DNA of 64,000 bases, from the NCBI GenBank assembly GCA_017434885.1, contig JAFSGE010000057.1, positions 1 to 64,000 of the forward strand, given 5' to 3'. Shown one piece after another: positions 25,936 through 35,644 of the stretch. The position numbers and the translations under genes were made by a program. Source of the stretch: Lachnospiraceae bacterium (GTDB lineage: Bacteria; Bacillota; Clostridia; Lachnospirales; Lachnospiraceae). Below the pieces are notes generated by a model that saw only the letters and a program-made list of their open reading frames with translations, made no database searches and had not been told where the DNA came from. The stretch's first letter is position 1, and every line of letters starts with the position of its first letter.

Positions 25936-27318
25936 TCATTCCGTTTTTTCAATGATGGAAGGGTCCCAAACAATCCGCATACCTCTTTCCCTGATTTTTT
26001 GGCAGAATTTCCGACTGATTTCCACATAATCTGCATCATCCTTCATACAATCCCGCCAGTTAAAACGTCCGGTCTGCGGATTTTTCAAATAAGGAAGTCC
26101 CATGATTTCTTCCATAATCTCTTCTCCTGCTTTGGAAGCCACCATACATCGTACATCTATCATTTCCGCTTCCTGACAAAGCACTGCCCTGTGCATGTAA
26201 CCACTGTATTCCTTATGCAGCCCATTAAAAACAGGCTCTCCGGACGCCAAATATATTCCACCTGTTATTTTATTGTTTTTCCCAACCAGTTTACCACCCA
26301 CTGCACCTACATCCGGTCGATTGGCCAGTAAATCCGGTTCATATACCACCCGGTAAAAGCCAAGATGCTTTAAATGCTGTACTTGACCATTCCATTCTCT
26401 GTATCTTAAGAAATCTTCCACTGCACGCTTCCCTGCATCATAGGCATAACGCTTACTTTCAGGGTTTTCTGCGGTAGAGGCCTCATGGCAACGCCAGTGA
26501 TACAACACCTTGGGAACATGAGCGATGGGAAGCTCCTGTGCTTTTTCTGCACGCTTATTTTTACCCATCATGTGGCTGACTGCACGCAGCACCAAGTCAA
26601 AGTCTTGTGCCCCGTCACAAATCGGTCTGAATTGCAATTCCTGCAACAAAATGCGATTCATCACCAAGAAATGACAAATATAGTTATTGCTCAAAATTAA
26701 ATCTAGATTAAATTTCGGCTTTTTATTTACCTCGTAGTATATCGTTTCATCGCTGTTACATTTATCCTCATCCGAGTATAACATCTGTAATTCTATTCCG
26801 TTCTGTTGTGCTGCATTAATACACGCCGCCATTTCATATAATGCATCTTCTGTCAGCACATCATCATGGTCAAGTAATCCCGCATAATCCCCTGTGGCAT
26901 ACATAAGTGCCTGATTGGTGTTTGCTGAGATACCTCCGTTTTGTTTTAATCTTTTATATTTGATTCTTTCATCCTGATAGGTACTTACTACACGTTCCAC
27001 ACAGTCGGAAGTACTGGCATCCGCAAGGATTAGCTCAAAGTTTCCGTAAGTTTGGACAAGCACAGACTCTATCATTCTGCGCAGATATTCTTCTTTGGTC
27101 TCATATGTGGGTACCAAAATACTGAACTTGCAATGAAGCATTTTCCCCTTCTGTCTTTGTTCTTCCAATACCTCTTCCGGTAAGTGTTCATAAAAATAAG
27201 CATCTGCTTTCTCTAATCCGATGCGTTCCCGCGCCGCATAATAAGCATGCTTAAATCCGTTTTTCTTCAAATAATTGATTGTTTTCCTTATATTGCTTAT
27301 TTTCAGAATCTTTCCCAT
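25936..27318 (-). CDS. GT2 glycosyltransferase with truncated second domain
   Basis: 460 residues from the ATG at 27318 (GGGAG upstream). The first GT2 domain (about 62-290) is complete: FSILVPTYET, LADASTSDC, GLLDHDDVL, LYSDEDKC, NNYICHF, GAQDFDLVLR. After residue 328 the chain jumps from a typical interdomain end (VVYEPDLL) straight to PDVGAVGGKL, which in tandem relatives lies in the second half of the second GT domain. So the second catalytic core is absent. This may be a feature of its subfamily and not damage. It sits between the phosphohexomutase and WbbL-type genes. Confidence 0.83.
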   Translation of the reverse strand: MGKILKISNIRKTINYLKKNGFKHAYYAARERIGLEKADAYFYEHLPEEVLEEQRQKGKMLHCKFSILVPTYETKEEYLRRMIESVLVQTYGNFELILADASTSDCVERVVSTYQDERIKYKRLKQNGGISANTNQALMYATGDYAGLLDHDDVLTEDALYEMAACINAAQQNGIELQMLYSDEDKCNSDETIYYEVNKKPKFNLDLILSNNYICHFLVMNRILLQELQFRPICDGAQDFDLVLRAVSHMMGKNKRAEKAQELPIAHVPKVLYHWRCHEASTAENPESKRYAYDAGKRAVEDFLRYREWNGQVQHLKHLGFYRVVYEPDLLANRPDVGAVGGKLVGKNNKITGGIYLASGEPVFNGLHKEYSGYMHRAVLCQEAEMIDVRCMVASKAGEEIMEEIMGLPYLKNPQTGRFNWRDCMKDDADYVEISRKFCQKIRERGMRIVWDPSIIEKTE

Positions 27319-27387
27319 ACAGGCTCCCACTAATGATACATCCGCATTTCATACAGGAAACCTGTGCACGGATGCACTAATATTCAA

Positions 27388-27416
27388 GAATCGCCCTGCT
27401 CCTTGCAAGGCGATTC
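27388..27416 (-). promoter_or_regulatory. Hairpin between phosphohexomutase and GT2 genes
   Basis: GAATCGCC (27388-27395) pairs with GGCGATTC (27409-27416), eight perfect bases. On the minus-strand RNA it is followed by UUGAAUAUU, too weak for an efficient terminator; mRNA processing or partial termination is possible. Confidence 0.4.
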
Positions 27417-27438
27417 CCAATATGAATTATTTACTGTT

Positions 27439-29160
27439 TTACAAATATGCTTTCAAGCTTTCTGTCAGCTTCTCTACCTTATCCTGTGCATCTTCAAGGC
27501 TTGTTCCCTTTACACCCATATAGAATTTAATCTTAGGCTCTGTTCCTGAAGGTCTTGCACAACACCAGGAATCATTGGTAAGGTCAAAGTAAAGCACGTT
27601 GGACTTCGGAAGACCCGTCTTACCTTCTTCACCGGTTTCTAAGTTCTTCAGCACGTCCATATCGTAATCTCTGAATTCTTTCACTGTAAGCTCTCCAAAG
27701 TTCTTAGGCGGATTATTGCGGAGCTTGTTCATCATTTCTGCAATCTGGGCAGCACCGTCGATGCCCTTTAAGGTGATTGCGTACTGTGTTTCTTTGAAAT
27801 AACCATACTTCTCATATAATTTTACCATCTGATCCCAAACAGTAATTCCGTTCTTCTTGCACCATGCAGCCACTTCGCAGAGACACATAACCGCTACAAT
27901 AGCATCTTTGTCTCTTGCATGGGTTCCTGCCAGACATCCATAACTTTCTTCCAGACCAAATACATAATTATTGGAGCCTGTCTGTTCAAAGAATTTAATC
28001 TGCTCACCGATATACTTAAATCCTGTGAGAACTTCAATAAACTTCACGCCGTAATCCTTGGCGATAGCTGCTGCCATGTTGGTAGTAACAATGGTACTTA
28101 CCAAAGCAGGATTTTCAGGCATGGTACCTGTCGCGGTTCTTTCTCTTAAAATATATTCTGCAATCAGCATACCGGACATATTTCCTGTGAAAGGTACATA
28201 TTCACCGGTCTTGCTGTCCAACGCATAAATACCCAGTCTGTCTGCATCGGGGTCTGTTGCCAGAACGATATCTGCATTCTTTTCTTTTGCCAGTTTAAGG
28301 GCAAGGGTAAATGCCTTGGGGTCTTCAGGATTGGGATAATCCAGTGTAGTGAAATTGGGGTCAGGCATTTCCTGCTCAGGTACAACATATACATGCTTAA
28401 ATCCAAGTTCGGAAAGGATTCTTCTTGCGGGAACATTTCCTGTTCCGTTGAAAGGAGAATATACAATCTTGATATCATCGGCAACTTCCTTGATAATTTC
28501 AGGATGAATAATCTGCTTCTTTAACTCTTCCATGTATGCGTCATCAATTTCTTTGCCGATTACCTGATAAAGGCCTGCTGCCATGGCATCTTCTTTAGAC
28601 ATGGACTTTACTTCATGGTAATCTGTTACATTCTTTACTTCTGTAATAATTTCTTTATCTCTGGGGGCAGTAACCTGTGCACCGTCCTCCCAGTAAGCCT
28701 TATATCCGTTATATTCCGGAGGATTATGGCTTGCCGTAATTACAATGCCGGAAATACAGCCTAATTTACGAAGTGCAAAGGAAAGCTCCGGTGTGGGGCG
28801 AAGTGCATCAAACACATACGCTTTGATACCGTTTGCACAAAGACAAAGCGCTGCTTCATCTGCAAATTCGGGAGACATTCTTCTGGAATCGTAAGCAATT
28901 GCCACACCTCTGTCTTTGCCGCCCTGCTTGATTATGTAGTTTGCAAGTCCCTGAGTTGCTTTTCTTACGGTATAAATGTTCATACGGTTGGTACCTGCTC
29001 CGATTACGCCGCGAAGTCCGCCTGTACCAAACTCCAATTCTCTGTAAAAACGATCTTCTATTTCTTTTTCATCTGCTGCAATACCGCGAAGTTCCTCTTT
29101 AGTAGCCTCATCAAAGTACGCATCGTTTAACCAAAAATCATACTGCTCTTTGTAGCTCAT
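27439..29160 (-). CDS. Phosphoglucomutase/phosphomannomutase
   Basis: 573 residues from the ATG at 29160 (AGGAGG nine bases upstream). It is the long phosphohexomutase type: metal/phosphate-accepting serine loop ITASHNPPEYNGYK, GTGGLRGVIGAGTNRMN near the N-terminus, DPDADRLGIYA metal loop, GLEESYGCL sugar loop and SGTEPKIKFY phosphate loop. It interconverts glucose-6- and glucose-1-phosphate, the latter being the substrate of RfbA. Its place among the glycosyltransferases suggests it supplies glucose-1-phosphate for this polysaccharide. Confidence 0.93.
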   Translation of the reverse strand: MSYKEQYDFWLNDAYFDEATKEELRGIAADEKEIEDRFYRELEFGTGGLRGVIGAGTNRMNIYTVRKATQGLANYIIKQGGKDRGVAIAYDSRRMSPEFADEAALCLCANGIKAYVFDALRPTPELSFALRKLGCISGIVITASHNPPEYNGYKAYWEDGAQVTAPRDKEIITEVKNVTDYHEVKSMSKEDAMAAGLYQVIGKEIDDAYMEELKKQIIHPEIIKEVADDIKIVYSPFNGTGNVPARRILSELGFKHVYVVPEQEMPDPNFTTLDYPNPEDPKAFTLALKLAKEKNADIVLATDPDADRLGIYALDSKTGEYVPFTGNMSGMLIAEYILRERTATGTMPENPALVSTIVTTNMAAAIAKDYGVKFIEVLTGFKYIGEQIKFFEQTGSNNYVFGLEESYGCLAGTHARDKDAIVAVMCLCEVAAWCKKNGITVWDQMVKLYEKYGYFKETQYAITLKGIDGAAQIAEMMNKLRNNPPKNFGELTVKEFRDYDMDVLKNLETGEEGKTGLPKSNVLYFDLTNDSWCCARPSGTEPKIKFYMGVKGTSLEDAQDKVEKLTESLKAYL

Positions 29161-29220
29161 AACAAATCCTCCTGAATTTTTATTCATGAATGAAATTCAT
29201 TCATATTAAAGTATATCATA

Positions 29221-31191
29221 TTACTGCTCTATTTTCAAAGCAAAGTCGCTTCTGTCAAGCGAAAAGTTTGGATTATAATAAGGGTCGCCTGCATCCAGCA
29301 CTTCTTTCCACTTATTACGGAACTTTTCAGACTCCTGATTGTAGCGTTTTGCTTTTTCCCCCTCGTTGTCAAGCCCTCTGGAAATGGATTCGTAGTGATA
29401 CAGCTCCGCAAAAGGGGTAAATACATTGAGAAGCCCCTTCTTACGCAGTTTCAGGCAAAAATCCACATCATTTAAGGAAATAGCAAAGCCTTCGTCCAGT
29501 CCTCCTACCTCTTCAAACAGACTCTTCTTTACCAAAAGACATGCACCGGTTACTGCAGAAACATTCTGTGTGTAGCAAAGTCTTCCCATATAGCCCAAAT
29601 TTTCTCTGTGCTGACCGTAATGACTGTGTCCCGCCGTTCTGTGCGCCCCAAGGGCAAGTACCACTCCGGCATGCTGAATGGTTTTATTTTCATAATAAAG
29701 CTTACCGCCCACAGCCCCCACATCTTCACGCTGGGCATACATGAGCAATTCTTCCATCCAGTTTACCGTAATTACCTGCGTATCGTTGTTTAAAAGTAAA
29801 ATGTAGTCGCCCGCTGCATGGGATACACCAAAATTGTTTACTGCCGAATAATTGAATCCCGCTTTTTCCGAAGGCGCTTTGTAGGTTACCACCTTCACCT
29901 GCTCTGCATCTTCCAGTTCTTTGTAATAATCAAAGATTTCCTGCGTAGTGCTGTTATTCTCCACCACGATAATTTCATAATTTTCATAAGTGGACTTTTC
30001 GACAATAGACGAAATACAACGTCTTAAATCCGACGCATGGTCTTTATTCGCTATTACGATTGATATTTTGGGATTTCCCACAATCGAATATCTGATTTTA
30101 AATATAGTTTCAAAGGCTCTGGTAGATGTAATCTGAAAATGGTCATATCCGTGACGTTTCAAATGGTCTGCCACTGCCCCTTTTGCCGCCTGCACCGCAT
30201 AGGGCTTTGCATCAATGCCGGAAGCTACGCTTCCCGCATGGGAACGCCAATAATAAAGAAGCCTCGGTACATGTACCACCTTTTTTGCACGATCAGTCAG
30301 CCGAAGAATCATATCATGATCCTGGCTTCCGTCAAATTTGGAGCGGAACAGTTCTGTACCGTCAAGCAAATTCCTCGCAAACACACTGAAATGACAAATA
30401 TAATTATTGGCACGCAAATTATCAATGGCATAATCCGGCTTAAAGTGCATGGTCAGCATATGATTAATGTCATTACCTTTAAAGGTGGTCTCATCACAAT
30501 ATATGTAATCCGCCCCCTGCTCATTAATCACCTTCACGTATTCATAAAGCGCCGACGGGTGAAGTATGTCATCATGATCAAATAAACCGATGTATTCTCC
30601 CGTGGCCAATTTCAGACATTCATTGGTATTACCTGAAATGCCGGCATTTTTTTCAAGTTTTTGATAAACAATGCGGCCTTTATCTGCCTTAATGTATTCT
30701 GCGCAGATTTCACCCACATAAGCATGTTCTGCATCGGAACCGTCCGCAAGACAAAGTTCCCAGTTTCCGTAGGTCTGGTTTGTCACAGATTCTATCATTT
30801 CCCGCAAAAAGCTTTCCGGCGTATTATAAAGCGGCACCAAAATACTGATTTTAACCGCTCTTTCAAACACAGTCTCCTGCTGACGCACTCTCTCAGCCTC
30901 ATCAGGAAAACTTTTCGTACCATAGCGTTCCATCGCCTGCCGCTCAATACTTTTATATTTCAGTTTTGCAACCACGCCCCGCAGGTTTCCGCAATTTTTC
31001 AACCGGTCTCTCTGGCGGATGGCAAAATGCATCCCCTTACGAAGCGGCGATGACATTTTCCATAAAGGATTATTTTTGATTCTGTTTAGTTTAAACGTAA
31101 GTTCCTCGTTTTTTGCCTCCAAAACTGCAACGCGTTCCGCTAAATCTGCCGTTTTTATATGTTCTTTTTCGTAGGCTTCCCTGTAATCCAT
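29221..31191 (-). CDS. Tandem-domain GT2 glycosyltransferase
   Basis: 656 residues. A short coiled coil (about 15-45) is followed by two full GT2 domains. The first (about 112-340) has ISILVPLYNT, LADGSDAE, GLFDHDDIL and YCDETT. The second (about 370-620) has ISIVIANKDH, VVENNSTT, LLLNNDTQV and GGLDEGFAISLNDVDFCLK. Two active sites suggest two successive linkages or a repeating chain. This architecture is typical of Lachnospiraceae rhamnose-type polysaccharide loci. AAAGGA lies nine bases before the ATG. It lies 46 bases downstream of another large GT2 gene. Confidence 0.9.
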   Translation of the reverse strand: MDYREAYEKEHIKTADLAERVAVLEAKNEELTFKLNRIKNNPLWKMSSPLRKGMHFAIRQRDRLKNCGNLRGVVAKLKYKSIERQAMERYGTKSFPDEAERVRQQETVFERAVKISILVPLYNTPESFLREMIESVTNQTYGNWELCLADGSDAEHAYVGEICAEYIKADKGRIVYQKLEKNAGISGNTNECLKLATGEYIGLFDHDDILHPSALYEYVKVINEQGADYIYCDETTFKGNDINHMLTMHFKPDYAIDNLRANNYICHFSVFARNLLDGTELFRSKFDGSQDHDMILRLTDRAKKVVHVPRLLYYWRSHAGSVASGIDAKPYAVQAAKGAVADHLKRHGYDHFQITSTRAFETIFKIRYSIVGNPKISIVIANKDHASDLRRCISSIVEKSTYENYEIIVVENNSTTQEIFDYYKELEDAEQVKVVTYKAPSEKAGFNYSAVNNFGVSHAAGDYILLLNNDTQVITVNWMEELLMYAQREDVGAVGGKLYYENKTIQHAGVVLALGAHRTAGHSHYGQHRENLGYMGRLCYTQNVSAVTGACLLVKKSLFEEVGGLDEGFAISLNDVDFCLKLRKKGLLNVFTPFAELYHYESISRGLDNEGEKAKRYNQESEKFRNKWKEVLDAGDPYYNPNFSLDRSDFALKIEQ

Positions 31192-31237
31192 TGTTACAAT
31201 CCTTTCTACGCTTGTTTTTCTGCCTCTGTGTCAGAGC

Positions 31238-33490
31238 TTATTTCTTTTTGTTTTTGGCTTCCGAATCCTCCACCTGTTTCAGACTTCCGTCCACCTGCAA
31301 CACCCAACTGCTCCAATTCACTAATTTTTGTCTGGAACACCTATCCTCTTCCAGCATGCCAAACCGATACTCTCCATCAGGAATATCTTCCAATCTGACC
31401 TTTCCGGCAAATCCGGTTAAATCCACATTTAACTGGTCTGTCAAATTTTTCCTGATATCCGGCCTGTATCTATCCTGTACGGCAATGTACAGAACCTGCT
31501 TACTTTCCTTATTTTCAAGCAAAAGCGTTTTTTTGTAACACGCGTTATTTGCGCCGATAACAAAGGAATATCCTTGAAAATAATAACCCATATCTTCCGC
31601 CTTTGGTTCTGCTTCCCCTTTTCCCGGAGCCACCCCGTATTTCCATTTATAAATATCCATGGCACCTTCCATTCCGATAACAACACAGCCGTCCTGCCTT
31701 ATATTTTCAGGCAGTCTGTCCTTCGCTGTCACCTTTGCCCATGGCATATCAAGCGTCACCTGATAAGAAAACGCCGGCGAGTACTCTGATTCCAACATAT
31801 CATTTGTAAGATATTTGTGATAAAAAGGATCTGTCCCATATATCTTCTGATGTTTTTCATACAAAACATCCTTTTCCCGCAAAAGACGAAGCTGTTTTTC
31901 TTCCGATTCCCCGTCTTTTCCGCGGCTTAAAGACTCATGATGGTACAAAGTAACATCATTTCTTACAATATTATAATATCCCGCTTCAAAAAACTTATAG
32001 CACAAATCCACATCATTAAAAGCAACTGCCAATGCCTCCTCAAAGCCGCCTACCTGTTCAAAAACAGACTTTTTCACAAGCAGACATGCACCGGTTACCG
32101 CAAGCATATTGTGAACTCCTCTGTTTCTTCCGTAATACCAGTCTGTCTTGTCCGAAAGAAACTGCAATTTATGCGCAGGTCCCACACGCAAATTAGTGAT
32201 ACCTGCATGCTGAATGATATCAGAATCAGGATAAAGAAGCTTTGCGCCAACTGCTCCCGCATAGGAAAGCATAGCTTTTTCTACCAGCAGGGAAAGCCAG
32301 TTCTCCTGAACAATTTCCATGTCGTCATTTAAAAACAATAACAGATTTCCCTTGGCATAGTCTGCTCCCATATTACACATACGGGAAAAGTTAAAGGTCA
32401 TAGGTCTATGGTAATAACGTATCAGTTCTCCTTCCACATACTCCCATGCCTTCTCATTTTGTACAGCAATTTCTGTCTGAATCCTTTCCTTATTTTCTTC
32501 ATTGCTTCCATTATCAACAATTACTATCTCATAAGGAAATTCGCATTTTGTCCTATCTAAAAAAGAACGGATACAGGTAAACAGTACATCCGGGTTATCT
32601 TTTGACGGAATTATCACGGATACAAAAGGACTTTCCGCGTTATTTCCTGTTTGCACACGGCAAGACTCCAATTTCCAGTTCTTCACAGTATCATATGCAC
32701 ATTCTTTTCCATGGAATAAAATTTCACTCAAATGATAAACCGGCACGCAATCCCCGTTTCGCATACTAAAGGCACCGCTTCGGCAAAGCACCCGCATAAG
32801 AAGCTCATACAGACCTTCCCCTCCTACATGCTCAGATACAACAAAATCATCCGCAAGCAGTAACAATTCCTTTCTTCTGACAGCGGTTAAACTGCCGAAA
32901 TAAAAGTAGGAAAGGAAACTGTCGGGAGCAAAATCCGGTTTAAACCACGGGTTCTTCCTTTTCCCTTCTACCCTTACGTCTTCATCTCCGTAAATCACGA
33001 TTATATTTTTGTTTTCCAAGAAGCATTTTGCCATCTCACATACTGCAAAATCAGCCAAATCTCCCTCAAAAGCCTGAAATAAAATAACATCCGCTTCGCA
33101 TTTTTTTATACAAGAAAGTACCTCCTGCATTTTCAATCTGCGAATCTCTTCCGGCAAAAGCAAAACAAAGGAAAAAACAGCATTATTGTTGTTTTTTTCG
33201 TCAAAAACTTCCAAATATCGACATTTTAAACCGTTTTTTGAATGAATTCCTTCATTTTGTTTTCCAAATCTTTCATCATTGTCCTTTACTTCTGCATTTG
33301 TCAGACTTATTTCACTTTCCCTCACAACAAGACCGTCAACTTTAAGCCGTTCCTCCTGTATTGTTATCCACTTTTCATAGGACATCATTTTTTCGAAAAG
33401 TTCTTCCGCATATTGCTTTTCCTGTTTATTTATCAGAATATTTTTCAGTCCCTGTTTCAGTGAAGTCACTTTTAATTCCTTTCTGTGCAT
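31238..33490 (-). CDS. Large GT2 glycosyltransferase with degenerate first domain
   Basis: 750 residues (a GTG seven codons in, at 33469, has the better ribosome site). Residues about 100-260 keep the scaffold of a GT2 domain (IYGDEDVRVEGKRKNPWFKPDF) but lack its N-terminal nucleotide-binding strand. Residues about 288-530 are a complete GT2 domain: FVSVIIPSKDN, VDNGSNEE, LFLNDDMEI, GGFEEALAVAFNDVDLCYK. The last ~170 residues form an extra, probably beta-rich domain of unknown role. It follows the methyltransferase-kinase gene. Confidence 0.87.
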   Translation of the reverse strand: MHRKELKVTSLKQGLKNILINKQEKQYAEELFEKMMSYEKWITIQEERLKVDGLVVRESEISLTNAEVKDNDERFGKQNEGIHSKNGLKCRYLEVFDEKNNNNAVFSFVLLLPEEIRRLKMQEVLSCIKKCEADVILFQAFEGDLADFAVCEMAKCFLENKNIIVIYGDEDVRVEGKRKNPWFKPDFAPDSFLSYFYFGSLTAVRRKELLLLADDFVVSEHVGGEGLYELLMRVLCRSGAFSMRNGDCVPVYHLSEILFHGKECAYDTVKNWKLESCRVQTGNNAESPFVSVIIPSKDNPDVLFTCIRSFLDRTKCEFPYEIVIVDNGSNEENKERIQTEIAVQNEKAWEYVEGELIRYYHRPMTFNFSRMCNMGADYAKGNLLLFLNDDMEIVQENWLSLLVEKAMLSYAGAVGAKLLYPDSDIIQHAGITNLRVGPAHKLQFLSDKTDWYYGRNRGVHNMLAVTGACLLVKKSVFEQVGGFEEALAVAFNDVDLCYKFFEAGYYNIVRNDVTLYHHESLSRGKDGESEEKQLRLLREKDVLYEKHQKIYGTDPFYHKYLTNDMLESEYSPAFSYQVTLDMPWAKVTAKDRLPENIRQDGCVVIGMEGAMDIYKWKYGVAPGKGEAEPKAEDMGYYFQGYSFVIGANNACYKKTLLLENKESKQVLYIAVQDRYRPDIRKNLTDQLNVDLTGFAGKVRLEDIPDGEYRFGMLEEDRCSRQKLVNWSSWVLQVDGSLKQVEDSEAKNKKK

Positions 33491-33527
33491 TTATTATCCT
33501 AAGCAGGTGTTCTGCACAAAGTATTAT

Positions 33528-35615
33528 TTAGCCAAACAGCTTCTTCTTACCTGCAATTATCGTTTCTGCAAGTTCTTTTGTCAAAGGAGCAATTTCCAAT
33601 TTAACAGACAGTACATTTTCCCCTGTTCTGGGCAATTCACTCAGTTTAATTGTCATATTAGGGTCTGTTGTTGCAAAAACAAAGGAATCCTTCTCAAGCG
33701 GCGTTCCGTTGGAAACAATGCATTTCTTATTAAAAGGTACTGCAATCCCATTAACAAGCAGTTCCTTTAGCTTCACAACACAATATTTGTCTGCCGGGTC
33801 AATACGGAGCGCAGTCACGTTTCCGTCAAAAGGAATTTCCGCTTCAATTACATTCTCTTCTGTATAAATGTCCGGCAAATAGTAGGAATCCGCTTCTGAA
33901 AATCCGGTTCCTCTGTCCAAATAAACCTGAATCCTTTTATCCAAAATTTCCTGCAAATGTTTTTCCGTCAGTACCTTGGGATCTACCGCGTAAGTTCCGA
34001 TTGTTGCACGGATTTCACCCATAGACTTGCGTTTTCCTGTCACATGCTTCTGAAATTTTAATTCCTTTTCACGATACTCATCCGCTTCTGCCGGTGTGAT
34101 ACCAAGCCTCTTTATAATATAATCTAAATTTAATTTATTTCGTTTTTCTTCCTCAAGTACATAACAGTACACTGCTCGGAACGCAATTTCCTTTGACGGA
34201 ACTACCTCTTCTTTTGTCCACTCATAGTCAATAACAGTCCAGTTGTCTCCGTCTACCAAAATATTGGCAAATATCAGGTCATAATCTGCAACCGCTTTTT
34301 CTTCTCCGTAAGAAATGAACTCCAAATACTTGTCAAACAAGCTATAAAATGCCTCAGTATCATCCTTTTCCAAGCTTTCATCCAAAAGCATTTCCAGTGT
34401 TTTTCCTTTTTCAAAGGGAAAAGCAGCATAGCCTTTCTCTTCCACCCACTTACAGGCATTCACGGAAAGCCCGCTACCCTCGTACCGCTCAGAAAGCTGC
34501 TTGTAATAGCTTTCCATCTTCTTTACGTGGGAAACTGCATGAGAAGATAGCGGAATTTTGCGAATTTCCTTTCCTTCCTTTGTTTCTGCAAGTTCCGTTC
34601 TGAGTACATATTCATCTATTCTGTCATTGGAATATTTGGCATAGACAGTTTCAGGCTCTTTTCCGATTACCACCATATAGGAATTAGAAAAGACATCAAA
34701 CAAGCGGTCTGTAATTACACCGTCAAAAACATACTTTTCATTGAAGAGAACCATCCTGTCCCTGTCAAAATTACGCATGTTATTTGTAAGTTCTCCCATT
34801 TCAGGAAGCCTTTTATCCGAATAAATCACTGTAGGAAACTTATAATCAGGATAGGGATAATAAAAGGCACGCTGTTTCACACCACAGTTATCCATAATTC
34901 TTTCCAAACCCGGTCGTGTAAAGGTTCTGGCACTTCCGCCATCCGGATAGCCTTCCAATCCGCTGAAATAAGTGCCTACATGGTCTTCCTTACATCCTGC
35001 CCAGTACTTTAAGCCGAATTTATTCTCAATGGCAATCACAAGGCGTCCGCTTACTTTAACATGCTTCATCATGATTTTCAGAAAATCTTCATATGGAGTT
35101 TCTGTTCCCATATAGGACTGGGCATATTCAAATACCCCTATCAAGCAGACATAATCATAATCCATAGGAAGCTCCGGCTCAATATCACTGAAGTTTCCCA
35201 CGCAAATCCTGATATTATCCCTGTCCTGATTGCGGTACGCATTGATATGGCTTCTTTTGGCAGACAAATCTACGCAAGTTACCTCTCCTGCCTTTTCTGA
35301 AAGCTTATCGGTAATTGCCCCACATCCGGAACCGATTTCCAGTACTTTGTGACTCTTATCAATGGGAAGCCAGTCTACAATATTGGCACGAAGCGGCGAT
35401 AAATGATATAAAATCGGCCAGCTTCCCTCTCTCTCAATGATAGAGGGATACTCCACTCTTGATGCAGTCTTTACAATAGAAAGCAGTTCATCTTCAATTG
35501 CACCGTCACTGTACAAATCCTCTCCCGGATAATGACGATAATCCAAAGTAACCTTGCCAATTTGTTTTGGCAAGGCACTAATTAGTTCTTCCTGTTTTAA
35601 GTGTAACGGCTTCAT
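33528..35615 (-). CDS. SAM methyltransferase fused to a kinase-like domain (WbdD-like layout)
   Basis: 695 residues from ATG at 35615; a TTG at 35651, overlapping the end of wzt, is the alternative. Residues about 55-260 are a class I methyltransferase: VLEIGSGCGA (91-100), VTCVDLS, YVCLIGVFEY. Residues about 320-480 resemble an aminoglycoside-phosphotransferase/kinase fold, with a catalytic-loop-like DYDLIFANILVD (444-455; Asp, four residues, Asn) and VIDYEW (461-466) in place of DFG. A third, probably beta-rich part covers about 560-690. Methyltransferase plus kinase beside Wzt recalls WbdD, which caps O-antigen chains. That function is inference; the kinase loop has Asp where His is usual. 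Confidence 0.75.
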   Translation of the reverse strand: MKPLHLKQEELISALPKQIGKVTLDYRHYPGEDLYSDGAIEDELLSIVKTASRVEYPSIIEREGSWPILYHLSPLRANIVDWLPIDKSHKVLEIGSGCGAITDKLSEKAGEVTCVDLSAKRSHINAYRNQDRDNIRICVGNFSDIEPELPMDYDYVCLIGVFEYAQSYMGTETPYEDFLKIMMKHVKVSGRLVIAIENKFGLKYWAGCKEDHVGTYFSGLEGYPDGGSARTFTRPGLERIMDNCGVKQRAFYYPYPDYKFPTVIYSDKRLPEMGELTNNMRNFDRDRMVLFNEKYVFDGVITDRLFDVFSNSYMVVIGKEPETVYAKYSNDRIDEYVLRTELAETKEGKEIRKIPLSSHAVSHVKKMESYYKQLSERYEGSGLSVNACKWVEEKGYAAFPFEKGKTLEMLLDESLEKDDTEAFYSLFDKYLEFISYGEEKAVADYDLIFANILVDGDNWTVIDYEWTKEEVVPSKEIAFRAVYCYVLEEEKRNKLNLDYIIKRLGITPAEADEYREKELKFQKHVTGKRKSMGEIRATIGTYAVDPKVLTEKHLQEILDKRIQVYLDRGTGFSEADSYYLPDIYTEENVIEAEIPFDGNVTALRIDPADKYCVVKLKELLVNGIAVPFNKKCIVSNGTPLEKDSFVFATTDPNMTIKLSELPRTGENVLSVKLEIAPLTKELAETIIAGKKKLFG

Positions 35616-35644
35616 TCTTTCTCGTTTTCCTTCCACTTGTTCTG

